Shown: positions 1 to 45,300 of the stretch, in pieces
How positions within the stretch are numbered: the stretch's first letter is position 1
Layout: each line of letters begins with the position of its first letter
Assembly: GCA_964035795.1 (NCBI GenBank)
Contig: OZ038321.1
Location: 13,447,971-13,511,970 of the forward strand
Length of the DNA: 64,000 bases
Source: Pterobdella sp. o SKG-2022
Taxonomy: Eukaryota; Annelida; Clitellata; Hirudinida; Piscicolidae
Direction: 5' to 3'
Program-made: the position numbers and the translations under genes
Notes under the pieces: generated by a model
Told to the model about the DNA's origin: nothing
Seen by the model: only the letters and a program-made list of their open reading frames with translations
Database searches by the model: none

Positions 1-270
1 TTTTTAGAACGGTATTTTTGCAATTATTTTAATCTTTCATAGATAAGCTTTAAGAGTAAAAGGATAGATATAGAAAGTTGCCTTGACTTTGAATTCCTAA
101 TTTACAACTTTTAAATACTTCAGATAACATTTATATATAATGATTATTAAAAAACTGGAACAATTCCGATAACTTTAACTGCACTGAAAATGATTGTTTA
201 ACGAGTAAATAATCAAACTCCAATTAATACAACCACGTATATATTTGCATTTGTTACTCAGTTTTCCCAG

Positions 271-15409
<15,139 letters not shown>

Positions 15410-15923
15410 AATTAAATGGTGTGGAGGAGAATAAGTATTATGATGTGGGTACTAAAGTAGAAAGTGGATAAGTGTGATGAGTAGAGGATGGGTGGTGGTA
15501 GGAAGAATGTCGATAGAAAAAAGAAAAACAGATTTTTTCGGTGTAGAAATATTAGAAAAAAAGCAATTGAAGAAGATGAAAATGATGTTGAATTTGGTGA
15601 AATTGATTAGGATGATTTGCGACAGTCATAATGATGTGATGATGTTTGTTTTTGTTTCAATGATTCTCATTTTATCCATTAACTTAAATAACTGTTCAAC
15701 TTAGCATGAATCTATTCAAAGAGTTTCTACATTGGTACCATTCAATTTTATGTAATGAAACCAATGATATTATTGCATAAGCTTCAACATAGTTCTATAC
15801 TTTTATATGATACATCAAATTCATCAGTTACCTCATTTCCGAAGTCTTATTTCTCAGCCATACTTCTTCATAAAGGTAGACGCAAAATCTTTATGATATT
15901 ATATGCGCAAATCTTCTATTGAA

Positions 15924-15929
15924 AATAAA
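15924..15929 (+). terminator. Candidate polyadenylation signal of the AGAP gene
   Basis: AATAAA lies about 515 bp after the AGAP stop codon and is the first canonical hexamer I see downstream. An ATTAAA directly after the stop, at 15411, is too close to be the main signal. The site follows position and consensus only. Confidence 0.45.
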
Positions 15930-17104
15930 TGATATTATCAAAACAAATGAAGCTGTATTGTAGGTTTCCATCAGCAGTATAATTTCACAGCACTTCTGTT
16001 GCTGTTTGGCGCTATTGTAATCGACTTCAATGATGACTTATAACATTTATGTTTTTGTGAATTTTGAATTATTTCCTTTTCTCATTATTTTTTTCTATTT
16101 TTATCATAAGTATTCTTTTTGGTTAAAATGACGTAGATTTTTATAGTTTTTTTTATTGTTCATATGATTTTTTTGTATTCTTCAGTTACAAGAGTACCAT
16201 ATTGATACATGATCATCACTATTATTGCATCTGATAATATTGAAGTCATTCGTGAATCAATCAATCAAATCCTTTTTTAGCCCGTTTTTTTAACAAGGGT
16301 TGAGGACTCTTTCAGCCCAGCATAGCCTCAATATCTCTTGCCCTGACACATTTAACTATTTTGTATATTATTTTTTTTATTTTTATTATTTTGTTTTTTC
16401 TACTATTTTCATTTTCTTTTTCTCTTGAGGCTCATATATTTTCTACTTGGCATTCATCAAATGCTTTTGTTCTATCGATTACCCTGTTATTTAGGATTTT
16501 TTAATTTCACATTTTGTTTTATGAATTCTTCGATCATTATTGATTTTTTTCATTTTCTACTGTGTGTTTTTTCACTTGACCAAATTGCTAATTTTTTATA
16601 CATAGTTAATATTAACTGTTTTATGACTATTAAAATAATATATTAATAATTTTTTTAGTATTATAGCTTCTTGTTCATTTTCTTACTTTGTGCCTATTCG
16701 TTTCATTCCTCTGTATAATAATTAATTTCCAACATGTAAAATAATAGTAAAATTTCAGATTATATCTTTAATGCTAGTTGAGTAACAACTATAACTTTGC
16801 GGCCTTTTATGGCTTGAACCAATTAACCTATTAATCAAAATCATACTATGATTTAAAAATGTTATTTCTTAAAGTTAATTTAACCTCATACCGTGTCTGT
16901 TTGAAACTTTTTTATCTATAAAAGTAACTTTTTGAAGTGTTTTATACTGAACAAATTTATTTCTTAAAGTTCGATTGAAAATTTAGAAAATTTTTGGACT
17001 TTCAAGATTTTAAATAAATTCTTGTTTCTTGATTTATACTGTGAAACGGGCTTAAATTTTAGTTCGAATGTTGTGTATAATAATAAGATCAAAAATTTCA
17101 TTTA

Positions 17105-17470
17105 TTAATTTAATTTCATACAATAACTAAGAACTGGTGACGGTCGTCGTCCAGATGGCATAACGACCTTTCCATGGAAAATGCTTGGTTTGAGACGCAA
17201 CAGTTGTCGACGTTTTCTCCAAGTCCCACATAATCTCCATCGATTCGTTTCCGCTGCAAAAACTGCGTAAATATTAAAAAGCCGCAAATATCATGGCTTT
17301 GTGAGTAACATCCACTTTCACCCGTTGCATTCGTTGAGGGGCCGCAACAAACAGCTTCTTTGAGAAATTAGGTAGAAAACTTTTTGAGGTGACTTGAAGG
17401 CAGTCTGGTTGCGCCGAAGCTCTTTCTGACAGTTGTCCGCGGCAATGCTACCAGTATTCTTTCCTGCCTC
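17105..17470 (-). other. GC-rich block of unknown origin, possibly an exon or mobile-element relic
   Basis: This block is clearly richer in G+C than its flanks. On the - strand it holds several overlapping open frames: one of about 57 codons ending in VDVTHKAMIFAAF, one of 60 codons beginning MRLFNIYAVF, and one ending near DDDRHQFLVIV. Just past it, in - strand order, is AATAAA followed by AT-rich sequence. That could suit a terminal exon or a retrocopied 3' end. I recognise no protein family and cannot choose a frame. It could also be part of the LRCH promoter region. Confidence 0.35.
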
Positions 17471-18143
17471 CGCTCTCCTTCCTCTCTCTCTTAATAGTAG
17501 TTTTATTTTAAAGTTTGTATCATTATTTTTGTTTTCAGTTAGTGTGTGAATTCTTATGACAAATAAAATTTTAGTTTCAAAAAAAAAACTAAAAACTAAC
17601 GTTTTGAGAAAAAAGTAGAAACTTAAAAAACGAAATATAAGTTTATAGATGACAATGAATATATATACACTTATGACACAGATTGCTGGTCTGAATAAAT
17701 ATTCGTCTTAGTTTGTTAGATTATGTAAAATTGCCTCAAAAACATATTCAACCATGCGGGTATGAAAAAAATTGCTTCAAATAATTTTAAAAATCTAAAT
17801 TTAAAATAGTTTTCGTTGTTTTGTTATAATATATAGATGTTCTTACATGAATACATTCTTTAAAATGTTTCTGTAAGCTAATTTCAGTTTTTGTTCAATA
17901 TAATATTGATAGTTTCTATTGTTCAAAAAAAAAATATATGTATATATATTCAAAATTATGTTTACATTTGAACATTCATTTATTTGAAAATACAATTTTT
18001 TTTAAATCAAAGCATCTCTTCTGGATAAAAGTAAACTAATCTAAAACTTCCGTCTAATAATTGCTAACATTGTAACTACAATCATGTTTAAAATCTGGGG
18101 GATAACATATAATTAACTAGACTATATATTTTAAAAATAAAAA

Positions 18144-35696
<17,553 letters not shown>

Positions 35697-36383
35697 TTGT
35701 CATTAGTGATATTAGTGTTTCCATCTTTGTAATACGGACATCATGTTAGAAATAGTGGTATTTTTTATCTATTTCTTATTTTTCTTTGAAGAATTGGATG
35801 AGATTTACGAAGCAATAGAAAAGCAGTGAGAACGATACATGATAATTGATAACTATTAATAATAGTACTTGTTAGCTCATGTTAAAGGTACTTACCGTTG
35901 AAAACTCCTATTATAACATCTTTTTTATAGTTTATGTTTGCGATAAAAGAAATAATAATACTTATTTTTATGGTATTTTCTATTTTTATTATTATTATAT
36001 TTTTTTAAATTTTTAATTTTTTCATTATTATTAGCACTTTATGCTCCATAATACTTGATGCTGTAACACTGATGTTTAATCACTCTGTGTGACTAACTAC
36101 CCATTTCATTGTTGTGTGGCTGAATCTTAATTTTTGAGTCTAGTTATAACGAGGATTTTATAATTATTTATTCGAATAGTGCGTATTGTAGTGTTTGGTA
36201 TGGTGTGTTGTAATGATAATACATTAATTTCTACATATATTTTTCTACGTGGTTTCGCTATATAGTGTAGAGATATAGCGCACTATATGACATTTGATTA
36301 TTTCACTGAAATATTCATATGAATCAATGTTCTAGGTATAATACATGTACTGAATAAGGCAGGTCTGAAACTATATTGCTACA

Positions 36384-36389
36384 AATAAA
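36384..36389 (+). terminator. Candidate polyadenylation signal of the LRCH gene
   Basis: AATAAA lies about 690 bp downstream of the LRCH stop. The assignment rests on consensus and position only. Confidence 0.4.
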
Positions 36390-36620
36390 TGTATAAGAAG
36401 TCAGACACATTTATTTCATTTAGCTTCAATACTCAATAGTTATTGCTTCAATATTGTGAATTTACCTTAGAATACTTATGTTATATCTTACGTACTATCT
36501 TCAATACTATAAATTTTAATATAAAGTACTATTCAAAATGAAATTAAGGTAATTAGCAGCAGTGTTGTTGAATCATTAGTTTTAAGCTAATCTAAGGCAC
36601 TTGACGTCTTCGTCATCATG

Positions 36621-36822
<202 letters not shown>

Positions 36823-38889
36823 AACACCACTTCAAATTATTGTCAGTTTTATGTTGTTATATTTCATTATTTTTATTTGTTGTGAAATTAATTAATATTA
36901 TTATTTTATTGATATTATTCGTTGTTTCAAAGCGGTTCAAATCTGTTATATATCTGGTCCAAAACACGTACTTAAGAGTAATTTTTGTTGACTCAATACT
37001 TTCTCATAATAGTCTTATAATAAAAACGATTCACTTATATTTTTATCTGGTCTCTGTTTCTTCCAGTCATTTGCTCACCCAGCATCATTGCAACATATTG
37101 ATATTCATCCTAACCCTTTCATTTATCATTCACGTCATTTCCTCTCATCTTTTTTATCTTGCAGTATGTTCTATTTCATTTATCCCTCAAGTGATCTTTT
37201 GAGTGTTGCACATCTCATTAAAAGAGTGTTTCAGAAAGCATATTGGGCTATCATTAATTTTTTTAAGCAAAATTCTTTTTGTTGAAGTGATTTTCTTATT
37301 TCACAATTCATCTACTATCTTTTTTTTCCATCTATCATCTATCTGCGTCAGCTTTATGAACGTAATTATTTCCCCCACCCATTCATTCGATTAAGAAGTT
37401 TCAATACTTTTGTTTCCATGTTATACATCATTTTTTTAGAACCTTATTTTCAACTCAATATTTTTTCAGCTCAATTTCATTGCTTAAAGCTTTTATCCGT
37501 CTGTTTTGTTTGCATCAACTTTCTTCTTCATTTTTCGGTTAATTCTTTTGTTATTGCTTTTTTTCTTTTTTGGCTGAAGTTTATAATTTCGTTTTTTTGT
37601 ACTTAATTTATTTTGTTGTTTCAATCGTGTGTAAATAACCATCCCAACAATCTTTCATCAAATCGTTTCAACGTCCCCCACTTTCACATCACTTTTTTTT
37701 TTTATTTATTTAATAAATTTTTAAATTGTTGGTATTCATCTCCGTAAGCTTCGTTTTCATACTATATTATCCTTGTTTTTTTATATTTTATCGTAATTTT
37801 TTTTAGGCTTACTAAAAGTATTTCAATTTTGCTGTTTTTTCTATCAGTTTTTCAAAATGAAACATTTAATTTTAAAATTTTTTTTAAACTTATTCTCACC
37901 CGTTTTCTTAAATTTTTTCTGGTTCTTCTAATTATTTAGTTACATAAAATTGAAACCATAGTGAGACGATACTTTTAGGGATCAAAAACTCATTTTGTGC
38001 AAAAGATTATTTTTATTTTCACCATTATTAAATATAAAAATTATTCTCAATATTTTTAAATAATTTAGACGGCGAGGTTGATGGTCAAAGCTCTTAACTG
38101 ATACAATGGCTATACAAAACCTTCAACTTTTTATATTTGTATTCCAGGGTGACAGATTTTATGAAATAGCTTGGAATCATCAAAACTTGTTTTTATAGAC
38201 AATAAATTTTCAATTTTTGTTTACTTATTGAAGTTCTTTATTTGCAATCTACATGCATCTGGGTATACAAAAAATACAGACTTTAGGTACAAATAAAGAG
38301 CTGTTTTATGAAAACTTAACGCTGATCAGTCTAATTTAGATTTGTGTGGTTAGTAACAAGGGCGATTGGAGCCCTATCAAATGATTAAAGAGATTTTAAT
38401 AAATTAAACAAATCTTCAGTGAGTGTTCATAAGTTGTTTCATTTAATAAAAACATCAACAATAAGACTGAGAATAATGCGGTAAGAGAGTAATCTCGATG
38501 AAGTCAACCTGGGAATGAACGATAAAAATCCAACTAAACCATCAACTTAATACCATTACTTTGTAGCTTAAAAAATTTTTATTTTTGGTGTCACATCATA
38601 GTATCAGCTCATGTTTTGACGAGCAAACGTTTCTCCTATCAGAGAACATAACAAGCTTTCAATACGAGTCTGAGCTTCCCACCTCGTCAGAAGTGTTTTA
38701 CAAAAAATAGGAATTAGTTTATTTTGATTATATTGTGTGAAACTTTGAGTGTTATACTATTGTAGGTAACATGATCTAAGAGCATGAACTCAGTTAAAAT
38801 TATATCTAGATCAAAGCTTACAGTTTCATTGGCAGTTATTGTACCTAATTCTATAATATAAAAGTATGTGGGTGTTGCTGGTATTTTTC

Positions 38890-39148
38890 CATTATTAATA
38901 TTATTATTAGGGCGGTGACTGATGTCGCCTCACTTCTGCTGGAAGAACCCCTTTCTTGACATCTTCCACTGCTTCTTGTTATTAGACAAAGTCATCCAGT
39001 TGACTACATAGTATCTTTTCAGTGGATCAACCCATCTTGTTTTTGGTCTGGCTCTTCTTTTGTTTCCACGTGGATACCATTGATTCAGCCTGAGTGTTCA
39101 GCCGTTATCCGTAAATTTTGCTAAATGCCCCACCAACCGATGATTTCC
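38890..39148 (-). mobile_element. 3' end of a degenerate non-LTR retrotransposon (reverse transcriptase C-terminus)
   Basis: On the - strand one frame reads GHLAKFTDNG, a TGA stop, then LNQWYPRGNKRRARPKTRWV, VNWM and KGFFQQK before a stop at 38930-38932. The GHLA...RPKTRW...W...Q layout is the typical C-terminus of non-LTR retrotransposon polyproteins. After the stop comes a TAATAATAAT-like tail, as several LINE clades carry. With an internal stop and no upstream RT domain, it is a dead, 5'-truncated copy. I cannot assign the clade. Confidence 0.75.
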
Positions 39149-39370
39149 CATTAGATATGGTATTTATACTAAACTTAGGTATGTCGGTAGCATGCTTGTA
39201 AGGTGCGACCGTTTGAAGACTGTTGAACTTTTTTTAGTAGTAGAAATTTTGAATGATTTTTTTGTCTTATTATTGTAATTATTGCTGATTATTTTGGTTG
39301 ATAGCGTTTTTTTAGTTATTCTATTTTTGCGATACCAGGTGGTCTGATAATAAAGAACTTTGAAACTTTG

Positions 39371-39570
39371 NNNNNNNNNNNNNNNNNNNNNNNNNNNNNN
39401 NNNNNNNNNNNNNNNNNNNNNNNNNNNNNNNNNNNNNNNNNNNNNNNNNNNNNNNNNNNNNNNNNNNNNNNNNNNNNNNNNNNNNNNNNNNNNNNNNNNN
39501 NNNNNNNNNNNNNNNNNNNNNNNNNNNNNNNNNNNNNNNNNNNNNNNNNNNNNNNNNNNNNNNNNNNNNN
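39371..39570. other. Assembly gap (200 N)
   Basis: Exactly 200 undetermined bases. The round number suggests a placeholder of arbitrary length. It directly precedes the visible part of the unrecognised gene, so missing 5' exons may lie in it, and sequence on the two sides may not be truly adjacent. Confidence 0.95.
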
Positions 39571-39656
39571 AAAACAGAATATAAAACTATTTTTAAAAAT
39601 CATTCCAAGTTTTAAAAAAAATGATAACTTTAAAATTCAATTAATGTTTTTAACAG

Positions 39657-41021
39657 CTCAGAAACCTAATCAACAAACTAATAATGACAGTGGTGTTAAA
39701 AATATAAAGATCTCACATAAAATTGATAAAGAAACAAATCAATTGAATTTAGATGTCAGTTTTGAAGTCTTCAATATTTCTATGAAATGGTTCAATTTGT
39801 TGAAGAAAGTTGATAAGGTTTTTAAATTATAACCTCATGTTTGTTATTTTAGATATGTATTTCTTTAAATTGAAATTCAATTTAATATCACAAATATTGT
39901 TTTGCATTTTGATCATGAAACAAACATACCAATGATTTTAACACTATATATAATAGGATGTTTCATATTTGTATGAAAAACTGAATTGATCACTTGAGAA
40001 TGTAAGATCTTCTTTCAAAAAGCTTTATGGCTTTATTTAATAAATACTTTAGGTTTGATTTTCCTACAATTATATTAGGCTTTTCTACTTCATCAAGAAT
40101 TCATTATTTTGTTGAATTATTCCCAAATGCTTTTAATATTTTTTTATAACTAACTTATCAAAAATGATGGAATGTTTCGATGCAGTTAGGAGAACTGTTT
40201 GTACAGCCACTAATCCTTTTCACCAGCCTAACTTTGTTGCAACAACAAAAGTTGCAGCACTGTTTGAAGGAAGCTGAGAAGATTATTGAAGATTCCAAGG
40301 ATACAAAAACAATCAAAAGTAATACTGTTTCTGAATGTTTAGGTTGTTTTCTATATTAAAAAGTATTTAGTGTTTTCAAGATATATATAAAATGAAATCA
40401 ATGATATCTGAACATCATTATTGAAAAAAGAAAGGTAACTATAAAACATTCAAATTATTTAGGATTCAAAAAGCTGACACAAAAATGTTCTTTGAAGGAT
40501 TTGTTGGGTGGTCAGGTGAGTTCACCTAAATATTTGAAATTATTTTACTATTTGATTAGTCTAATGTTCACTTTGCTTAACCTTTCATACACTATTCTCA
40601 AGGAGCTCAAAGACAACTTGTCTGACAAATGCTGTAAAGTTTTTTCAAAAGATAACTGTGAACTTATGCAAGAAGTCTGCAATAAAAGTTTTGTTTCACC
40701 ATTGTTTGAGAAGGAATCATGTCAAATTGAAAAAATTATTGATAAAATACCTCAAAGTGTTGCGAAATGTTCCGAAAAAGCTGAAAAGACGCCAACCTCT
40801 ACAAAACCTTTCAGTCTTAAATCTTCTACTTCCAAGGGATCCATAAATGACGATACCTCTAACTCTCAAGTAAGCATTATAGTTCATTAATAGAATTGAA
40901 ACAAGGGTATGAACGCATTTCGCATAAATATTTTAAGGAAACTGAATTAAAACGAAGAAAAGAGTTGGAGAAGAGTATGGAAATTGAAAAGAGAAAAAAA
41001 GTAAAAAAGTTGCGATTTTAG
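39657..41021 (+). CDS. Unrecognised gene, last five exons (5' end missing or at the gap)
   Basis: Exons 39657-39817, 40186-40318, 40463-40515, 40603-40869 and 40938-41021 join in one frame to 232 residues ending at TAG. The protein starts polar (QKPNQQTNNDSG), then has two likely amphipathic or hydrophobic helices (VSFEVFNISMKWFNLLKKV; ELFVQPLILFTSLTLLQQQK). A Lys/Cys-containing region with several Cys follows (DKCCKVF, CELMQEVC), then a Ser/Thr-rich stretch and a very basic tail (ETELKRRKELEKSMEIEKRK) that could be a nuclear localisation signal. I do not recognise the family. The frame is open upstream to the gap and holds an ATG at 39643, so the protein may start there or continue from missing exons. 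The closing phases make it a credible gene. Confidence 0.65.
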
Positions 41022-41130
41022 AACCTAGGTTGATTTTTCAACGTTCTTCTCGAATGAAAGCGTGTAGCTTTTGCAAGACATCAAATTAGTATTTGCTGTT
41101 TGTTATTGTTTAGCACTGTTTTATACTGCA

Positions 41131-41136
41131 AATAAA
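41131..41136 (+). terminator. Candidate polyadenylation signal of the unrecognised gene
   Basis: AATAAA lies 110 bp after the stop codon, a normal distance for a short 3' UTR. This supports 40938-41021 as the terminal exon. Confidence 0.5.
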
Positions 41137-42171
41137 TGATCATATTAACAAATAATAATGAGGTATAATTTCAATGCGTGTAACTTTACCGGTCCTATAT
41201 GAAGGATGCTTCACGAGTAGCATGGAACAAAAAGTAGAAAAACCAATAAAGCCTATATTTTATACAAGATATGTGGAGAAAATAGAACAAAATGATTCAC
41301 TTTTCGATAATCTAAATAATTTTTATAAGAATATAAAATTAATCTAAATAAATTATCAAATACTAAAATAGATAAAACAAAAATAGTACATATAATTTTA
41401 GTGTAATAGATATTAGAAACAAATTTCTGTTTTATTTATAATCACAGGTACCTACACAATATAAAAGAAATATAATATGATGGTAAGCATGAAGAGCGGA
41501 GTATAAGTATGTCTTTTGAGAAAGAATAAGTTGGTATTATAAAAAAGTATAGGTTAGCTGGATACCATTAAAACTTTATGCAAAATCAAATGAATAAGAT
41601 TAAATGAAAATAAAGAAAAACATGATATAGAAATAATACATGCATGACTATTTCAAGGTAAAATTATATTCTCCAAAGCACCACATTGCTTGATTTCCAC
41701 TTTTTCTCATTCTAAGACAGCTCCTTACATCTAGGTAATGGCAGATATTTTCTTGTCACATATGTCTAGGACTGACACTGTTACCACAATGTCAATTGAC
41801 GCCAAGAACATCCACCGTCTTTGAAAGCACAACAATTGTAACAAAAATTATTTTTATATGAGTATTGTGTTTCACAAAAACTTTCTCGTCTCTACGTCTC
41901 ATCCAGAGTATCTTATAAATTTATTATTTGTTTCATAATTAGCATTAGGATTTTCAAGGTTTTCATTTTTACAGCTTTTGAGGTTTTTTTCAGAATCATT
42001 CGATAAAGTAGGGTATTTAAGCCGACAAAGTTCGATTCACTGTCGTATAATTAATTGAGTTTCAACAAAATGGTGAAGTTGAGTTTTTATTAACTTTACA
42101 CAAGTTTGAATCTCTATGTAATCCAAAAAATATAACTTAAATAAATCAAGTTTGAAATATAACAACTTATT

Positions 42172-42325
42172 TTTTTAGACGCCGTATATTTGGGGTTTGG
42201 TTAGCTCAACAGATGTTTCATAGGGCGCTACTCTTTGTCTATATAATTGTCGGCCCGCGCGGGATTGAATCCGGTTACTTTAGATCACTAGTCTAATGCT
42301 CTACCAGCTGAGCTATGCGGGCTGA
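42172..42325 (-). mobile_element. tRNA-derived SINE, copy 2, with tRNA-Thr(AGT)-like head
   Basis: On the - strand the head (42322 down to 42253) has an acceptor-like GCCCGCA pairing with CGCGGGC, a perfect D-stem GCTC/GAGC, and an anticodon stem TTAGA/TCTAA with loop CTAGTGA (anticodon AGT, Thr). The T-arm (CCGGATTCAATCCCG) pairs badly. The head is followed by CCGACAATTA, a body of about 70 bp, and CGGCGTCTAAAAAAA. The shared body and tail with the copy at 21490-21596 favour a SINE over a working tRNA gene. This copy is the better preserved one. Confidence 0.68.
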
Positions 42326-45300
42326 CAACTCAGATAAAAACTAAAAATAGTAATGGAAAGTAATAAACTCTCTTGGAAATTGTTGTTTGGATTGAACTTT
42401 GTACAAGACATTCTTCTTTAGAACATTTGTCAAAATCTTAGTTGTATTGCCACCTTCAATATTTTGGTAAAGCACATTTCACTTTCCATGAGTTATTTTT
42501 TTAATTCTGAGATTTTTCCAAAAAAAGTTGAAGAAGTTTTTAGCTGAAATATTTTAAAAACATTTTTCTATAAAATCTAAGATATATTAAATAGCATTGC
42601 TACCTGTGTGCCAAAGTGAACACATTGGAATCCTATTTATTGAATTTATAAAAAACACAATTTCTTTGTTTAAAGATTCCGGCTTCAAGAAGTTTTTGAA
42701 TAACTTCCACAACTGTCTTTATAATTAACTTATGAATAAATATCTATAATGTTTTAAAAATGTTTTCTATTCAAAAGTTTTAAAAAATTAAATACCTCTT
42801 TTTAGCTTTAGCTTTTTGGTCACTCTCTTGAGGGCTTTCCAGAAAATATTGGAAACCGAAAAAATGCTTAATTTATTAAATTATTGGAAGATCCACTAGT
42901 TATAAACAAAAATGTACTATTCAGAAGTTCATTGTGCCAATTCACAAAACCATGTTTCAAGTGACACACGATGTTTCTGTAAACACACAAAATTTCATTT
43001 TTGTGGTATTTATTTATTGCTTCGAATACTAATGTTTTTTATTATATATATTTTTTAATTTGTCTTGGTATCATCAAGATTACTTTTCGTATTTTAAGTT
43101 GTACTTTTTACTCTCTCAAAAGAAGTTCAGAGATTTTATAATGATACAACCAAGCAGTTACAAATCAAAAATATTTTAAAACTCACTGCTATAAAATCCA
43201 TTATATAATCACGACACCATCATCTTTTTTTTTGATCACCGACAACTTGAAGTTATCAAATTTAATATCACTAAATTTTAATGTCTCCATTAGGAGTGTC
43301 TTTCATGCACCTCTGATGTCGGACTTAACAGCTTTCAAAGCACGCCGTTTTATATTCAATTTCACTTAATTTAAGTTCAATTTTTTGTCGTTTGAAATTA
43401 TTAGGGTTTCCATCATTTTTTATTTTTTTTTTTTATTATTAAAAATTGTGTTTTTCTTTCAACTTACGTGGCATGATGTCATCTTGCATCGGCACCCCAA
43501 ACATGTGTTATGGTGCCAAATATTTTAAAAACCTTTAATAAATAAAAAAAGTTGTGTTTTAACTTTTTTTCAACAAATTTCTTAGCTGAAATCTAGTGAT
43601 TAAGAATATAATTGGGAACTTCGGCATTTATACAAAACAGTGAAATATGGGGCAGCCCAAAGATTTATACATTTTTAAGGCGCTTAACTTTTCAATTTAT
43701 AAAAGATGGTATATTACTGTAAAAGAGGTTTGAAACAAAAAAAAATATTTAGAGCGCTCAGTTTTTCCAAAAACATCTAATCTTTCTTGCGGCTTTCACT
43801 TTTGTCAGTGACAAAGGTCTCCGAAAGAGACTCTGAAAAACTTGCATCTATTAATAGACAACTCTCTTGTTGTTTTTTTCAATTTCATGTTTTTCTAACA
43901 CAAAATTATTAGTTTTGTCAAGCTAGAGAGTTAAAAACTACATTCACTTTGGCTTCTATTCTTTGACTTGACCAACAGGGATGACTATGCCTAGGAGCAA
44001 AGCTTCAGTCGGTTTAGCTCTTAGGGTCCTCAAGACACACAAGCCACCCGATCACGACAAGGTAGCAGTTCAGTGAGTAGAAAGGCTATCAAAGTATCAA
44101 GTAAAAACACTTTTCAGAGAATAACTTGAAGTTTAGTAACGAAACTCGCATTAAAATTTCGAGTTTCAACGTTGAAAAATAAGTAAAACGAGTTATTTTT
44201 AAGTTTAGTTAAAAACTTTTCAAATAGCAAAATGTTTTATTGATATCGTGGAATCATTTCATAATGAGTCATCATTTAATTTCAGTTTTCAATAAATAGA
44301 AACTGCAAAAAATACAGTTAAGTTTATAATGTGAAGGGGAACGACTAAAATTTATATCAAGTACAAAACATTTCGTCAAACAACCTTGTGTTTTGAGGTA
44401 CTCTTGAGATTGTAAAATTAAATATAATTTAAATACGTTTTTCAAATTTTCTTTAATTTTTGACTTGATAATCAAATAATTGAACGTTTGAACGTCTAAA
44501 CTGTTAATCTTATTACACCGCACTTGTTGAACCTATTAATCTAAGTTCAGAACAGCTTATATACCTAGTATAATTATACCTTTTATTCTCATAGTAAATT
44601 CTTTCAATTACTATCATTTTTTCTCATTGTTCTTTGGTTTATAGAATTATAAATAAAAATATTTTAATTTAGAATTAATTTTTTATTTTCGCAAAAGTGC
44701 ATATATGTAATTATTAATAAATTATATTTTTAGGAATATGTGTAACTTAACTATATTTTGATGTTTTTATTTGAATGGTCTAACTTACAACTGCAAAACA
44801 TAGTTAAATTTTTATAAAATAAATTGCATACTCACACACGAAGAACTATGCTTCAAAAAGCATTAAATGATTCAAATGAATTAACATTGGATTAACATAT
44901 ACAATCTCAACAAAGGTTACTAGGCGAAGAATAAAAAATTAAATAATCAACTTTTGTATGTATAAACTAAGACGTATTGATGAAATTAGGTTCATTTATT
45001 TAGAGTGAGGCTAGAACTTGCAATCGATATTACCTTTGTCTCTATAGCATTTGAACTTTTTGAAGTAATTTATTAATAAATTTATCTACCAACCTTGATA
45101 GTTTTCTATATAGCTTCTATAAACCTATTTTGGAGAATTCATGAGTTTAATACTGAAAAAAAAATCTTGCTCATAGCATTTATCGAAATATTAAAAGCAA
45201 GATAAAGAATAATAAATTAAAAAAAAAACAAGATAAAAAATAACTAAACTAAAACACGTGTTGAAACAAGAACAACAACAACAACAGTAACGACTTACCT

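Larger units (their letters stand above)
15410..18143. other. Intergenic region between the AGAP and LRCH genes
   Basis: AT-rich apart from a GC-rich block at 17105-17470. It should contain the LRCH promoter and 5' UTR, but I see no convincing TATA box or initiator. A pyrimidine-rich stretch lies around 17461-17490. Confidence 0.6.

Noticed and set aside
36840..37606. Cluster of + strand open frames of 62-120 codons
   Set aside because: Several overlap in different frames, are dominated by Phe/Leu/Ile/Ser from AT-rich DNA and show no family resemblance.
38069..38130. Segment starting TTTAGACGGCG that resembles the reverse of the SINE 3' end
   Set aside because: Only the first bases match; no tRNA-like head or junction sequence follows clearly enough to call a third copy.
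42253..42322. Functional tRNA-Thr(AGT) gene
   Set aside because: D- and anticodon stems are good, but the T-arm pairs poorly and the element shares a non-tRNA body and tail with a second copy, so it is better explained as a SINE head.
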